Below, in pieces: positions 47,708 through 58,983 of a stretch of DNA of 64,000 nt (position 1 is its first letter; every line of letters starts with the position of its first letter). A model generated the notes under the pieces. The model saw only the letters and a program-made list of their open reading frames with translations, did no database searches and had not been told where the DNA came from. The position numbers and the translations under genes are program-made. The stretch is from NCBI GenBank assembly GCA_027924585.1, contig BSBM01000096.1, positions 124,001 through 188,000 of the forward strand, in the 5' to 3' direction. Source of the DNA: Larix kaempferi. Its lineage: Eukaryota; Streptophyta; Pinopsida; Pinales; Pinaceae.

Positions 47708-48660
47708 GATATCCTTGTCTACTGTGCGGAGATGATCACTTCTCCAAAGAGTGTCCCCATAGAGATGAAGTTCAAAAGTTTCTTAGGGGTAAACCGACTC
47801 CCGCAGCCCTCAACGATCCATTTCCCACTCAAAATTAGCAAATGATTGCTCAACCCCCCCCCCCCACCCATGGGAACCATCCAATACCGCACATGTTCTC
47901 ATGGTGCGTAATGGGACGATCAATTTGAACACTCGCTCACGATCATACGACTCGGTCCCTTTGAAGGAACGTGTTGGAAGTAATACTGAAAAAGCTTCCA
48001 ACTCCTTACCTAATGTCACTGTACCATCAGCTTCTCTCACCATTGAGAATCCGTCCTTAGATTCGATATTGTGACCGCCCAAAAGCACGATTCGAAAAGT
48101 TGTTTTCAATCCTAATGCTCGGGCAGCACAAAATTACAATATCATAGAGGACTTGGCCCAAGCTCCTTGTGCCATGTCCACGTTGGAAGTTTTGCAGAAT
48201 TGTCCTAATCAACGCAAAACTCTCCTTGCAGCAATTGGTGCAGTCGACCCTAATTCTTCGAATACCATCATGTTTCGATTTGACTACGCCAAGTCGAGGC
48301 CTTCCCATCAGCTTGCATTCCAAGTAGCTACGAACATTGCTAGGAAAATTGTCCATTGTTTCATTTTGGACGAAGGCGCCTCTACTTCTATCATGTCGAT
48401 CACCTGCTAGAGAGCCATCGACTCTCCCAAATTGAATCATTCTCCTACCACGCTAAAAGCATTCGATGGGCGTGGCTTTCAACCTCATGGGCTCCTACAA
48501 GCTCTCGCAGTTGAGTTGGGTGGAAAGACCGTAACCATTAATGTGGAAGTGGTCTCGGCCCCAATAGATTACAATCTCTTGCTTGGTCGCAATTGGTTTT
48601 ATGCCATGCAAGTGGTATCCTCTTCAATCTTCCGCGTAGTACAATTCCCCCACTAAGGAC
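47708..48660 (+). pseudogene. Element F zinc knuckle and aspartic protease
   Basis: Knuckle CLLCGDDHFSKEC at 47716-47754, followed by a Pro-rich stretch with a run of C (47858-47876). After several stops come the pre-protease segment (LAQAPCAMSTLEVLQNCPNQ) and the active site FILDEGASTSIMS (DEGAS at 48369-48383), then LKAFDGRGFQPHGLL and IDYNLLLGRNWFYAMQVVSSS. Stops after ITC and after QFPH. The knuckle region is about 93 percent like E 42712-42930. Confidence 0.8.
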
Positions 48661-50332
48661 GAATTGTTATTGTTTACCAACTAGATTTTTGCACACTTGA
48701 CTCTACTACTCATCCTGGTGACCATGTTCCTTCCCTTGGAAAAACATCAAAATAGTATGAGAGTATAGGGGTTGGCCTTTTGAAATATTCATCTCTCATG
48801 GGTGTTTTTCAAACTTTGGACCCCCCTAATCATGTTTCCTTGGTGAACATGATCTCCAAAGATATTTCATCTCAATCCACTGATACTTGGCTTGTACCTG
48901 ACGAAGCCACAACACACCTGATTGGAGATACAATTCCTCTTTCACCCGCTGAACATATTTACGAGGCTATCTAGTCAGCGCCGGAGAACCACTTAACTGT
49001 GGCTTCCCCATCCTTCTCTCTACGACGGGCATCATCTCTACCTGATCTCTTACTTCGTACTTTTCATTCAGACGAGTCCGTCATGGAAGTTATGAATGTT
49101 GATGATTGTTCGTGGGATGATCTCCACCATAGGTCGTCTTTTCTTCCTCCTTTGGAGTACATAAAGGAAAACATTAACACCATCTTTTCACCAGATATCT
49201 ACCCGTTCCCTCATTCCCCCATACTTACGTGTCTTTCAGACACTGAGGGAAACTTGGCCAACATTGAGCATACCACCCCGGTAGACTTTTCTGTGAAACT
49301 TGGTGTAGTGGAAAACATTCGCATAGGCCAGAAGTGTTCCCCTGAAGAAATAGCTATTGGTACAGCCTTATTCAAACAATTTCGAGATGTATTCTCTTGG
49401 TCCTATGAGGAGATGCCTAGGATAGACCCTGTGATTGTTTCTCATGAAATAAAAATCTATCCTGACATCAAACCTGTACGTCAAAAGTTGCGACCGGTAC
49501 ACCCCCGGAAGACTGCAGCGATCAAGGTAGAGATTGAAAATCTCTTAAAGGCTGGCTTCATTTATCCTGTCCCGTTGACGGATTGGGTCTCAAACGTCGT
49601 CCCTGTGAACAAAAAGCAGGGTACCATTCATGTTTGTTTCGATTATCGGGACCTTAACAAGGCTTGTCCAAAGGACAACTACCTGACCCCATTCATTGAC
49701 CAGATTATCGACAATTGTGCCGGAAGCGTCATCTTTTCATTCATGGATGGCTTTTCTGGTTACAACCAGATTGATATCAACCCAGCCGACCAACGTAAGA
49801 CGGCTTTCATTTGTCCTTGGGGGACGTTTGCATACCGCAAACTCCCATTTTTCCTTAAAAAAAGTGGCACCACTTTCCAGCGGGCCATGTAATATGCCTT
49901 CCATGACATTAAGGACTTTGTGGAACCTTACTTGGATGACCTCCCTGCTCATTCAAAGAAGCGCGAGTTCCACATGGATCATCTGATGGCCATTTTCCTT
50001 AGATGCAGACGGTACAATATCCATCTAAATCCTCATAAGTGTATCTTTTGCATTGAGTCCAGATGCCTCTTAGGATTCATAGTCTCAAAGGATGGGATCT
50101 GCATAAATCCTTTAAAGGTGGAGGCCATTGTCAACCTACCACCTCCAACTGATGTGACGGAACTTCAAAGTCTCCAAGGGAAGGCGACTTATTTAAGGCA
50201 TTTTGTTTGTAACTTCGCGGAGAAGACTAAGGGGTATATGAAACTGCTTAAGAAGGACATCTCGTTCATTTGGGACGATCAAGCTCAAAAATCCTTTGAA
50301 AACATCAAACATGCCATCACACATGCCCCCAT
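48661..50332 (+). pseudogene. Element F linker and reverse transcriptase (truncated)
   Basis: Linker 48780-49400, then a long open frame 48999-49892. RT blocks: DVFSWSYEEMPRIDPVIVSH, KQGTIHVCFDYRDLNKACPK, FMDGFSGYNQIDI, AFICPWGTFAYRKLPF, then after a stop at 49890 the catalytic box YLDD at 49929-49940, the connection domain (GKATYLRHFVCNFAEKTKGY) and FENIKHAITHAPIV, where D interrupts. YLDD is intact. This is the only Tat-like RT in the window. Confidence 0.85.
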
Positions 50333-51004
50333 TGTTGCTTGGTTTTTCAACCAAGCATGTGCAAGGATGCACCTATCAACAATGTGGTAGTAGTTTCAAT
50401 ATAGAAAGTAAAAACGATTATGAATTAAATCTAAACTAACATGTGCATATGACAATAAACTTGAAAAGATTTGAGAACAAGAACAAGAAACGAAAATAAA
50501 AAATGACTTTTGTATTGCAGTACCTCAAATGGTGAGGATGTTTGGTGTTGAGCAGCTCCAAGGTTGAGATGCTCCAGGCTCCAATGGTCTCTTCTCCAAG
50601 ATTGCTACAATGGTCAAAGAACTCAAGAGAGATTTTGACAGCATGAGGATAGGATGATGGATGGATGGAGAGTGAGGAGCGCCTACCACCTTTTTATAGT
50701 TTTTGGTGGTGGCGAATACCATTATGGTTTTGAGAACACCAATGGTATTGACCAACATGGTTTAGGTACCTTTTTCCCTCTTTTTTCCTTTTTTGAATAT
50801 TTTGAATATTGTTATTCCCTTTTAATATTTTTGGGAATTTTGGACCCTTTTTGAGGGTTTTTTATGTTTTTTGAGGGAAAAAAGGGTGTATTATGGTCTT
50901 TTGGTGACCTTTTGATGGCTTTAGAGGCTCAAATGGTGGAAAAGTCGACAAATGGGTCATGTGAATAAGGAAATGAGCCAGTGAGCACTTTTTGGGTGTT
51001 AACA
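50333..51004 (-). repeat. Element D 3' LTR
   Basis: 672 bp, plus-strand ends TGTTGCTTGG and GGTGTTAACA, same layout as G LTR (8723-9463). Minus-strand TATA box ACTATAAAAAGG at about 50700-50690. Next to it on the minus strand is the tract AAGGGGCAATC. Confidence 0.85.
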
Positions 51005-51514
51005 GATTGCCCCTTAATGTGTGAGGGCAGGAGCTCATCGTATGGCCGATAGACATCATAGTTCTTTTGTATTTTTCCTGGGGTTTGGGGAAGAGAAGAG
51101 ATCGGTTGGAGACTGGATCAATGGTCCTTTGGAAGCTGCAAAAACAAAAAATATTATATGGCCTCAATATGAATGAGGAATAATCTCTGATAATGGACGA
51201 GGCAGGCATACCCATGCTCTTATCAAGACGTATACATAACAATTAATCCCAAGAAGGGGGACCTAAATAATACATAAAAAATCTGTTGGTACATCATAAT
51301 GGTCCAAAGGGGACACTATTTTGGGTTGTACTCATGATCATAACATGACTGATCTCAATAACTGATACACTGGAATAAAGCGACAACCATTCTGAACAAG
51401 GTTTCAGAAGGGTTGATGAACTGCTGAAACTGAAGGTGTCCAACATCTGTAGGGACTCAATGACTGTGAGTCATCTCTGAGAAGTACATGTAACTGTATA
51501 CTCGAGGGAGTATA
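51005..51514 (-). other. Element D 3' region, part left of copia
   Basis: Non-coding. Parallels G 9464-10080 (shared blocks CATGGCCTCAA-type and GACGAGGCAGGCATACCC). Ends at the copia target copy GTATA (51510-51514). Confidence 0.7.
51510..51514. repeat. Target-site duplication of copia element, left copy (GTATA)
   Basis: GTATA precedes the LTR start TGTTGATG. The same bases are at 58984-58988. Confidence 0.95.
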
Positions 51515-52120
51515 TGTTGATGTATATGTAACTTCGGAATGTATTTCATCTATGTATTTCATATATATTTATTGTACCCTTATTAGAGATGTGTTATTCC
51601 TCTATAAGGAAGTGTCGTCATGTGGATTGACAAGTGTCGCAAGTGTGTGTACTTGGAGATGGGTTAATAGACCACCATGTGTGTGGTCGGCCCTGAAATA
51701 TATATATTATAATGTGGATGTACCTAGCTAGACAAGTTGGCCCCATAAGGTCACTGGGCAAACAGGTTAGTATAAATAGAGATCAGGTGATCTCTATTTA
51801 GATCATTCGGAAAAGTACATCTCTCTCACTCAGAAAGTGGCGCACTAGTGAGGAGGAGGATCATCAGCTACTAGGAGACTATCTCAGTGTATTTTGGTTG
51901 TACTTTGGTTGAGCCATTTCTGTCTCTATCTCTGAGGAAGTTGTGGGGTTTTTCACCTTAGGGTTTTCCCCATGGAAACTCTGTGTCTCTTGTCTCTCAT
52001 GCTTTTGATTCTTGTGATACTTGTCATGATTATTGTGATTGTTATGCATTGATATACTGTATATGTTATTCTCTCAGTGAAGATCCTAGAGTATTGTGAA
52101 TTAATGCTCAAAATTTAACA
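51515..52120 (+). repeat. Copia 5' LTR
   Basis: 606 bp, TGTTGATG...TTTAACA. TATA-like motif TATAAATAG at about 51772. Confidence 0.95.
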
Positions 52121-52138
52121 TGGTATCAGAGCTAACCC
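52121..52138 (+). promoter_or_regulatory. Copia primer-binding site (initiator Met tRNA)
   Basis: TGGTATCAGAGC directly after the LTR, the standard complement of the 3' end of plant initiator-Met tRNA, where reverse transcription starts. Confidence 0.9.
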
Positions 52139-52694
52139 GAGAAGAAGACATTTTACAGTGACGAAAACTTGAGTTTCTTGTTTATTGGGTTTCTCTCCAC
52201 AGATTTTGGAAAAGCAGTATAGTAGATTGACTCTACTCATCAAGGCGCATCTATCTATCCAATCAGAATTCAATTCTGAGCATTTTCAGATTTGGCCCTA
52301 AAAATTAGGGTTTCCACAAAAATAGGAATTTCTGAAATCTGAATACATAGCTGGAAGCTCCTTGCAAAAATCGAAGTTTAGAGCTTTGGATCGAGATTTT
52401 TGGATGGGTAGATCTCCGGGAAACTCAAACCCTAATTCAGGGCTCTCCCTAGTGAACCCGGGAGGACAAAAAGGCAAATCTAAAGGGTAAAACTTTGTTG
52501 ATCTCAAATTATGAATGCACCAGGCTGATCAGCTCATCAAAGCGCATCTTTCTATCCTTTCAGAAAATTGAAATTCACATTTTGAATTTTTAGGGTTTTT
52601 TTGACAAACCCTAATCCAGGACTAGATCCAGTTTTCAGCATTTCAAGTGGTAAGACCTAAATCTTTTCTATTTCCATTTGAAGTACTCTTTAAG
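52139..52694 (+). other. Copia leader
   Basis: Non-coding leader of about 550 bases with no clear ORF. It holds a partial direct repeat (CATCAAGGCGCATCT near 52239 against CATCAAAGCGCATCT near 52535). Confidence 0.7.
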
Positions 52695-54419
52695 ATGTCT
52701 CACCACACCAAGCTTGAGGATAAGCTTGAAGGGGCTGATAACTTCCGAGCTTGGAAGTATAGGATTGGGTTAATCCTAGAAGATAATGAGTTGGACTCAT
52801 ATATAAAAGAAGACATCCCTATCCCAGAGGATGAAGAAGCCAAGGTATTGCATAAGATGAACTTGGTCAAGGCAAAGAGAATCATTTTTGATTCTATCAA
52901 AGACCATCTCATACCCCATGTGTCTTCTCTAAAGACACCCAAGGAGATGTTTGACTCTTTGACCAAGCTATTTGAAGGGAAGAACATAAATCGGAAGATG
53001 ACTCCGCGGAATCAATTGAAAGGGGTCAAGATGTTGAATGGAGAAACCATTCAATCTTACTTATCCAAGGTCTCTCAGATCAAGGAGCAACTTGAAGCTG
53101 TGGATAAAGTAGTGGACAATGGTGAAGTTGTTATGACCACTCTGAATAACCTACCTAGGTCACGGGACTCCTCTATTCAAGGAATCTGTGCAAGAAAGAA
53201 ATTGATCTCTTTCAATAAACTATGGGAGGAATGCTCTCAAGAAGAATCTAGGCTTGTAGCTCGTAAGGAAAAGATGGGAGGTGAAGATCAAGCTCTCGCA
53301 ACTCACACCAAAAGAAGCAAGCCCAAGAACGAGCACTCTTGCTACAAAAGATCGTATCAAAAGAATAAGAAGGATCTAAGATGCTTCACATGCAATGAGA
53401 AGGGTCACTTTGCTTTAGATTGTCCCAAGAACAAAAGGGATAATAACAACAACTTCAGCAAGAAGAAGAAGGGCAGCAAAAGAAAGTTCCATGCTCATGC
53501 TTCCGAGGATGATGAACCTCCAAAGAAGAAGGCTAGGGCAGAAAGTGATGATGACTCATCAAGTGAAGAAGAGTATGTTCTAATCTCTGCTCTCATAGGT
53601 ACTATCTCCCATGGTTGTAATGATTGGTTGATTGATAGTGGGGCTTCCAAACACATGACTGGGTTTAAGGAATCTTTTGTGAATCTATTTGAACATGAAT
53701 CACCCCATAAGGTGAAACTTGGGGATGATTATCAATACCCAATCAAAGGAAGTGGTGAAGCCTCCTACAACCTAGATTCTGGAAAATATTTGAAGATGAA
53801 AGAAGTCCTTTATGTACCGAGGCTCAAGAAGAACTTACTCTCCATCTCTGCATTGGATGCAAAAGGTATGAGGGTTGCATTTGTGGATGGTCAAGTCCTA
53901 ATGTGGCCAAAGGGAAAGACCATAGATGATGCAGTAGTGATTGGAGAGCAAGAGGGAGGATTGTATAAATTGAAGGGACAACCTGAACATGCCATGGTGC
54001 ATGAATCCATGGAGCCAAGTGAACTTTGGCATAGAAGACTTGCTCATATGCACTATAGGGCACTTCCAATTGCAAGCAAGGTTGTAGAAGGTCTTCCTGA
54101 AATCAAGACCAAACATGAAGGTGTTTGCAAAGGATGTGCAAAAGGTAAGAACATTAAGAAGGCTTTCCCAAGTAGTGAAAGCAAGGCCAAAGATATCCTG
54201 GAAATCATCCACTCATATGTATGTGGTCCTATGTCATCCAGTTCTCTTAGTGGGTATATTTACTATGTCTCATTTATTGATGACTTCTCCAGGAAGACTT
54301 GGGTATACTTCTTGAAGAACAAAGATGAGGTGTTTGATAAGTTCAAGGAATTCAAAACCTTGATGGAGAATCAAACTGACAAGAAGATCAAATCATTCAG
54401 ATCCGACAATGGTGGATAA
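52695..54419 (+). pseudogene. Copia Gag-protease-integrase (5' part of polyprotein)
   Basis: The start at 52695 (MSHHTKLEDKLEGADNF) is chosen as the usual copia Gag beginning; the frame is open 48 bases further up. Gag spans residues 1-220, the knuckle CFTCNEKGHFALDC residues 230-243, a Lys-rich nuclear-signal-like stretch (about 253-265), the protease box WLIDSGASKHMTG (Asp 314), the pre-integrase domain ELWHRRLAHMHYRALP, the zinc pair CKGCAKGK, and the integrase core. The first catalytic Asp is replaced by Tyr (IHSYVCGPM, residue 508, 54216-54218). A TAA at 54417-54419 replaces the Glu after SDNGG. Integrase would therefore be inactive even if read through. Confidence 0.95.
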
Positions 54420-54884
54420 TTCACCTCAGGTGACTTCAAGAAGCTTTGTAATGATTCAGGGATTAAGAGGGAGTTGACTGCTCCTTATAATCCTCAACAA
54501 AATGGAGTTGCAGAAAGGAAGAACAGAACTATTATGGAAGCAGCGAGGGCAATGCTGCATGACCAGGATCTACCTATGCATCTATGGGCAGAAGCAGCTA
54601 GAACAACTGCATATGTTCAGAACAAAACACCCCACAAGATATTGGACAACAAGACACCAGAAGAGGTCTTTTCTGGTAAGAAACTTGAAGTCAACCATCT
54701 CAGAATATTTGGTTGTCCAGTATACACTCATGTCCCAAAGGAAAAGAGGACTAAACTAGATCCTTCAGGGAAGAAGGGTATCTTTGTGGGTTACAGTGAA
54801 AGCTCGAAGGCTTACAAAATATACTTTCCAGGGTTCAAGAAGATTGATGTCAGCAAGGATGAATATAAGTTCAAGGACGGGTAA
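54420..54884 (+). pseudogene. Copia integrase C-terminal part
   Basis: In-frame continuation after the TAA. PYNPQQNGVAERKNRTIMEA carries the catalytic Glu. The C-terminal domain has LRIFGCPVYTHVPKEKRTKL and GIFVGYSESSKAYKIYFP. Ends with a stop at 54884. The frame then shifts to 54888-55067, rich in Arg/Pro/Gln, normal for the copia spacer before RT. Confidence 0.9.
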
Positions 54885-55067
54885 TTCAGGAAGCAAAGAT
54901 CAAGAGGGAGCACACTCCAGTAGCTCCTACAAGGATGCATATTTTCAGAGGGAGTTTACCATCTTCCTACATTCCACAACAGAAAGGTGTAGAAGAAGCC
55001 ACTTCAGCAGCTCCTGCCAGGAAGCAAAGACTCAGAGGGAGTCCACCCAACAAACAAACAAAGATAA

Positions 55068-55473
55068 GTATTTCAATTATCATTTCTTGCATATTTTGTT
55101 TGTTTAAATAATATTATGCTTATGTTCCTAGACTTAGGAGATGTATTGTGCATATTAGAATGATTGCATTAATGAACAGTATACTAATAATATGCATGTG
55201 ATGGGTAAGTGGCCTATGGCATTGTACAGCATTCCAGTGCTACTTATCTAGAATGAAACCTCTTTGCTGACATGTTGGGAGTAGTGCAAACTCTTAACAA
55301 TGTTCTGGTAGAGACTGGAAGGCATCTAGAAAGTTGTGGAACATGGATAAAAGTTGTATTGAAGCATTGGCTAAGATAACGACATGACTGCATGACATAT
55401 TTCTTTATGTGTAAAGAATTTGTTATGAAAATTATGAGATGTTTCTAATCATGCAATTTAACTTGTTTTGTAG
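55068..55473 (+). other. Intron-like insert in copia pol
   Basis: About 406 bases of AT-rich non-coding DNA between two coherent coding stretches. It begins AA/GTATTT and ends with a T-rich tract and GTAG (TTGTTTTGTAG), like a plant intron. Whether it is spliced is unknown. Confidence 0.45.
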
Positions 55474-56092
55474 GAAAGACCATATATCTTCACCTACAAA
55501 AGAAGGACTACAACATTTGTTCCAGCAACAAAGATATCTATTGAAGATATTGAAGTTCCCAGGATCTGGGATGAAGAAATGGAATGCCATGATTTGTCAA
55601 TCATGAAGAAGATGTTTGGGATGCAGTCCCAAGACCTGACAGGGAGTCATATGTGTGCATATTGAAGAAAGCCTTGTATGGCTTGAAGCAAGCTCCCGGA
55701 ACTTGGTATGGCAGGATGGATAGTTTCCTATCTAGTTTGGGCTTTACCAAGAGTAAAGCGGATTCCAATCTTTACTAGAAGGTTGAGGAAGGGAATCCTG
55801 TGATTCTACTCCTGTATGTGGATGAATTATTTGTAACAGGAGATGACAAATTGATTGTAGATACTAAGAGGAAGCTTGCTGCCGAGTTCGAGTTGAAGAA
55901 CTTGGGGATGATGCACTATTTGTTTTTGGCATGAAGGTGTGGCAGAGTGATGGAATATTCCTTGGACAAGGGAAGTATGCAGTAGAGATCCTGAAGAGGT
56001 TCGAGATGATGGATTGCAAGGTCATGGCCACACCTATGGCATTGAATCTGAAGCTTCTTTGTGATGCTTCATCTTAGCCGGTTGATGTCTCT
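55474..56092 (+). pseudogene. Copia reverse transcriptase, N-terminal half deleted, YVDE
   Basis: After a short stretch ending EDVWDAVPRP the sequence jumps directly to DRESYVCILKKALYGLKQAP (about 55640), so the fingers and first catalytic blocks, roughly 100 residues, are missing. The catalytic box reads LLYVDELFVTGDD (55815-55826), where the usual second Asp of YVDD is Glu. A TAG at about 55776, a frameshift near 55933 (YFLG lost) and a TAG at 56077 break it further. Confidence 0.9.
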
Positions 56093-56776
56093 ATGTATCG
56101 TCAGATGATTGGGTCCTTGATGTACCTCATGAACACGAGACCAGATATTTGCTTTGCGGTGAACACATTGAGCCAGTTCCTGACGGATCCTAGGAGTGTT
56201 CACCTGGTTGCTGTAAAGCATGTTCTGAGGTACTTGAAGGGTACAATGGATTATGGGCTCAAGTATGAAGCGAATCAAAAGTTTAACCTGCAGGGTTATG
56301 TTGATTCAGATTGGGCTGGCAGTGCTGCAAATAGGAAGAGCACATCTGGATGCTGCTTCAGTATGGGATCAAGTGTGATCTCTTGGTTTAGTAGGAAGCA
56401 GTCCTGCATAGCACTAAGTACAGCTGAGGCATAGTATGTTGTAGCCTGTTCATCTAGTTGTGAGGTAGTATGGCTATGGAAGCTATTGTCTGAGTTATTT
56501 GATCTCCCATTGGATACTACTGATATCTTTTGTGATAACCAAAGTTGTGTGAAGCTGTCCGAGAACCCAGTGTTTCATGACAAGTCGAAACACATAGAGA
56601 TCAAATATCACTACATCAGAGATATGGTGCAGAGAGGAGTTGTGAAGCTCCTGTACATTGCGACGGACGAGCAAATTGAAGATGTGTTGATGAAACCACT
56701 AGCCAGAGTGAAGTTCAAGTACTTCAGAGAGAGGCTTGGTGTTCTTCGGATTGATGTCACTTCGAGGAAGAAGTGA
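56093..56776 (+). pseudogene. Copia RT thumb and RNase H
   Basis: IGSLMYLMNTRPDICFAVNTLSQF ends RT. RNase H follows: GYVDSDWAGSAANRKSTSG (Asp), ALSTAEA then TAG at 56432-56434 in place of the catalytic Glu codon, IFCDNQSCVKLSENPVFH (Asp), and KHIEIKYHYIRDMVQRG. The polyprotein ends at 56776 (TGA). Natural length at this end. Confidence 0.9.
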
Positions 56777-56889
56777 TGGACACATTTGCAGAGGCTATTC
56801 CAAGCATGTTGGAAGGAGGATCCTTCACATGGCTGTGGATGTAAGCATTGGATGATGAGCATCAGGACGATGCTCCAGTTACTGCTCTG

Positions 56890-57540
56890 TATATGCATCA
56901 AGATGATGCTAGATATGATCAGTTGGATCATTTATATGTATATGTATGTATGCATCATGTTGGATGCAGGATATGATTAGTTGGATCATTTATGTATGTA
57001 TGCATCATGTTGGATGCTGGATATGATCAATTGGATCATTTATGTATGTATGCATCATGTTGGATGCTGGATATGATTGGCTGGATAATTTGTATGTATT
57101 TTGTATATGCATCATGTTGGATGCTTGGAACATGTATCTGTATATGTATCAGGTGGATACATTGTATGATCAGGTAGATCATGTATGTTGATATGTATCA
57201 TGTATGATCAGGTGGATCATGTATCTGTATATGTATCAAGTGGATACGTTGTATGATCAGGTAGATCATGTATGGTGATATGTATCATGTATTTGTATTT
57301 GTATCAGGTGGATACACTGTATGATCAGGTGCATCATGTATGGTGATATGTATCATGTAGATACTTGGTATGCATCAGATAGATGCATTGTATGATCAGG
57401 ATGATCATGGAAGATGAGCTTCAGGATGTTTCTCCAGATGACATGCAGCAGGATGTTGCAGTGATGATGATCAGGATGATCATGTGTACATCAGGATGAT
57501 GTATGGTGAGTATCAGGTTGATACTCTATGGCCGTGTATC
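56890..57540 (+). repeat. Copia 3' tandem repeats, array 1
   Basis: Units of about 50-70 bp built from GGATCATTTATGTATGTATG and ATCAGGTGGATCATGTAT-like blocks, about three of the first type (56910-57090) and five or six of the second (57130-57400). GATC-centred short palindromes throughout. Non-coding. Confidence 0.85.
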
Positions 57541-57557
57541 AGGTTGTGCAGATGAGC

Positions 57558-58130
57558 ATATAATTTGGCCCTGGGAGATTTGCAGATAGTCTTTCGAGCT
57601 TTTGCCTATGGCATATAATTTGGCCCTGGGATATCTGGCAAATGCTCTTTCGAGGTTTTGCTCTGGGAGGACATATAATTTGGCGCTAGGAGATCTGCAA
57701 ATAGTCTTTCGAGGTTTTGCCTATGGCATATAATCTGGCCCTGATATATCTGGCAGATGCTCTTTCGAGGTTTTGTCCTATGGCATATAATATGTACCTG
57801 GGAGATCTGATAGGTTGGGTTGTGTGCCCGTAATAAGTCCTGGGATGCTCTTGCGAAGTTTTTCCATGACCACATATAATCTGTCCCTGGGAGATCCTAT
57901 AGGTAGAGTTGTGTGCTCGTAATAGCCTGGGATGCTCTTGTGAGGTTTTGTGGTGACCGCATATAATCTGTCCCTGGGAGATCCTATAGGTACAGCTATG
58001 TGCTTGTAATAGCCTGGGATGCTCTTGCGAGGTTTTGTGGTGAGGTCACATATAATATGGCCCTGGGAGATCCTATAGGTAGAGCTGTGTGCTCGTAACA
58101 GCCTGGGATACTCTTTCGAGGTTTGTGACG
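57558..58130 (+). repeat. Copia 3' tandem repeats, array 2
   Basis: Eight units beginning CATATAATTTGGCCCTGGGA: four of about 55 bp (from 57558) and four of about 88 bp (from 57782, 57871, 57959, 58048). The long units carry an extra TAGGTAGAGCTGTGTGCTCG block. The antisense 174-codon frame over it is a repeat artefact. Confidence 0.9.
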
Positions 58131-58377
58131 CACGTAATAAGTCCTGAGGATTCCACAGTATGGCCAGTGATGACGAAGACCTGCAGGTGGTGGGCCTACA
58201 TCCAGTATGAAAAATGACTGGCTCTGTAGAACTTCCTATGACTAGTAGAGTCAGAGATTGGTTGAGATAGCAGCAGTAGTGACAATGACGATGACAATGC
58301 ATCGATGACGATAATCCCGAGAAGAAGACTTGTCTAGCAGATCTGTGTCGAGAAATACCTTCCTAGTTAAGAGGGAG
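58131..58377 (+). other. Copia 3' end and polypurine tract
   Basis: Non-coding. The last bases TTAAGAGGGAG (58367-58377) form the plus-strand primer directly before the LTR. Confidence 0.85.
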
Positions 58378-58983
58378 TGTTGATGTATATGTAACTTCAG
58401 AATGTATTTCATCTATGTATTTCATATATATTTATTGTACCCTTATTAGAGATGTGTTATTCCTCTATAAGGAAGTGTCGTCATGTGGATTGACAAGTGT
58501 CGCAAGTGTGTGTACTTGGCGATGGGTTATTAGACCACCATGTGTGGGGTCGGCCCTGAAATATATATATTATAATGTGGATGTACCTAGCTAGACAAGT
58601 CGGCCCCATAAGGTCACTGGGAAAACAAGTTAGTATAAATAGAGATCAGGTGATCTGTATTTAGATCATTCGAAAAAGTACATCTCTCTCACTCAGAAAG
58701 TGGCGCACTAGTGAGGAGGAGGATCATCTGCTACTAGGAGACTATCTCAGTGTATTTTGGTTGTACTTTGGTTGAGCCATTGCTCTCTCTATCTCTGAGG
58801 AAGTTGTGGGGTTTTTCACCTTAGGGTTTTCCCCACGGAAACTCTATGTCTCTTGTCTCTCATGCTTTTGATTCTTGTGATACTTGTCATGCTTATTGTG
58901 ATTGTTATGCGTTGATATACTGTATATGTTATTCTCTCAATGAAGATCCTAGAGTATTGTGAATTAATGCTCAAAATTTAACA
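58378..58983 (+). repeat. Copia 3' LTR
   Basis: 606 bp, TGTTGATG...TTTAACA, followed by GTATA (58984-58988). Confidence 0.95.

Larger units (their letters stand above)
47638..50332 (+). mobile_element. Element F, Tat-like fragment (knuckle, protease, RT)
   Basis: Plus-strand fragment. It starts with a 70-base segment also present inverted at 42605-42690, then zinc knuckle, protease, linker and RT, and is cut at 50333 by the LTR of element D. The rest of RT, RNase H and integrase would lie beyond D, outside the window. Confidence 0.75.
51515..58983 (+). mobile_element. Ty1/copia retrotransposon, structurally complete, coding dead
   Basis: 7,469 bp with two 606-bp LTRs without length difference, GTATA duplication, an initiator-Met primer site and a polypurine tract. 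Order gag, protease, integrase, RT, RNase H identifies Ty1/copia. By eye the LTRs differ at about 17 of 606 positions (about 2.8 percent). Coding is disabled at several catalytic sites and RT lacks its N-terminal half, so it was probably mobilised in trans or decayed quickly. Inserted into element D. Confidence 0.95.

Noticed and set aside
57778-58302. 174-codon minus-strand ORF
   Set aside because: Made of translated 88-bp tandem repeats; no family and no coding signal beyond the repeat.
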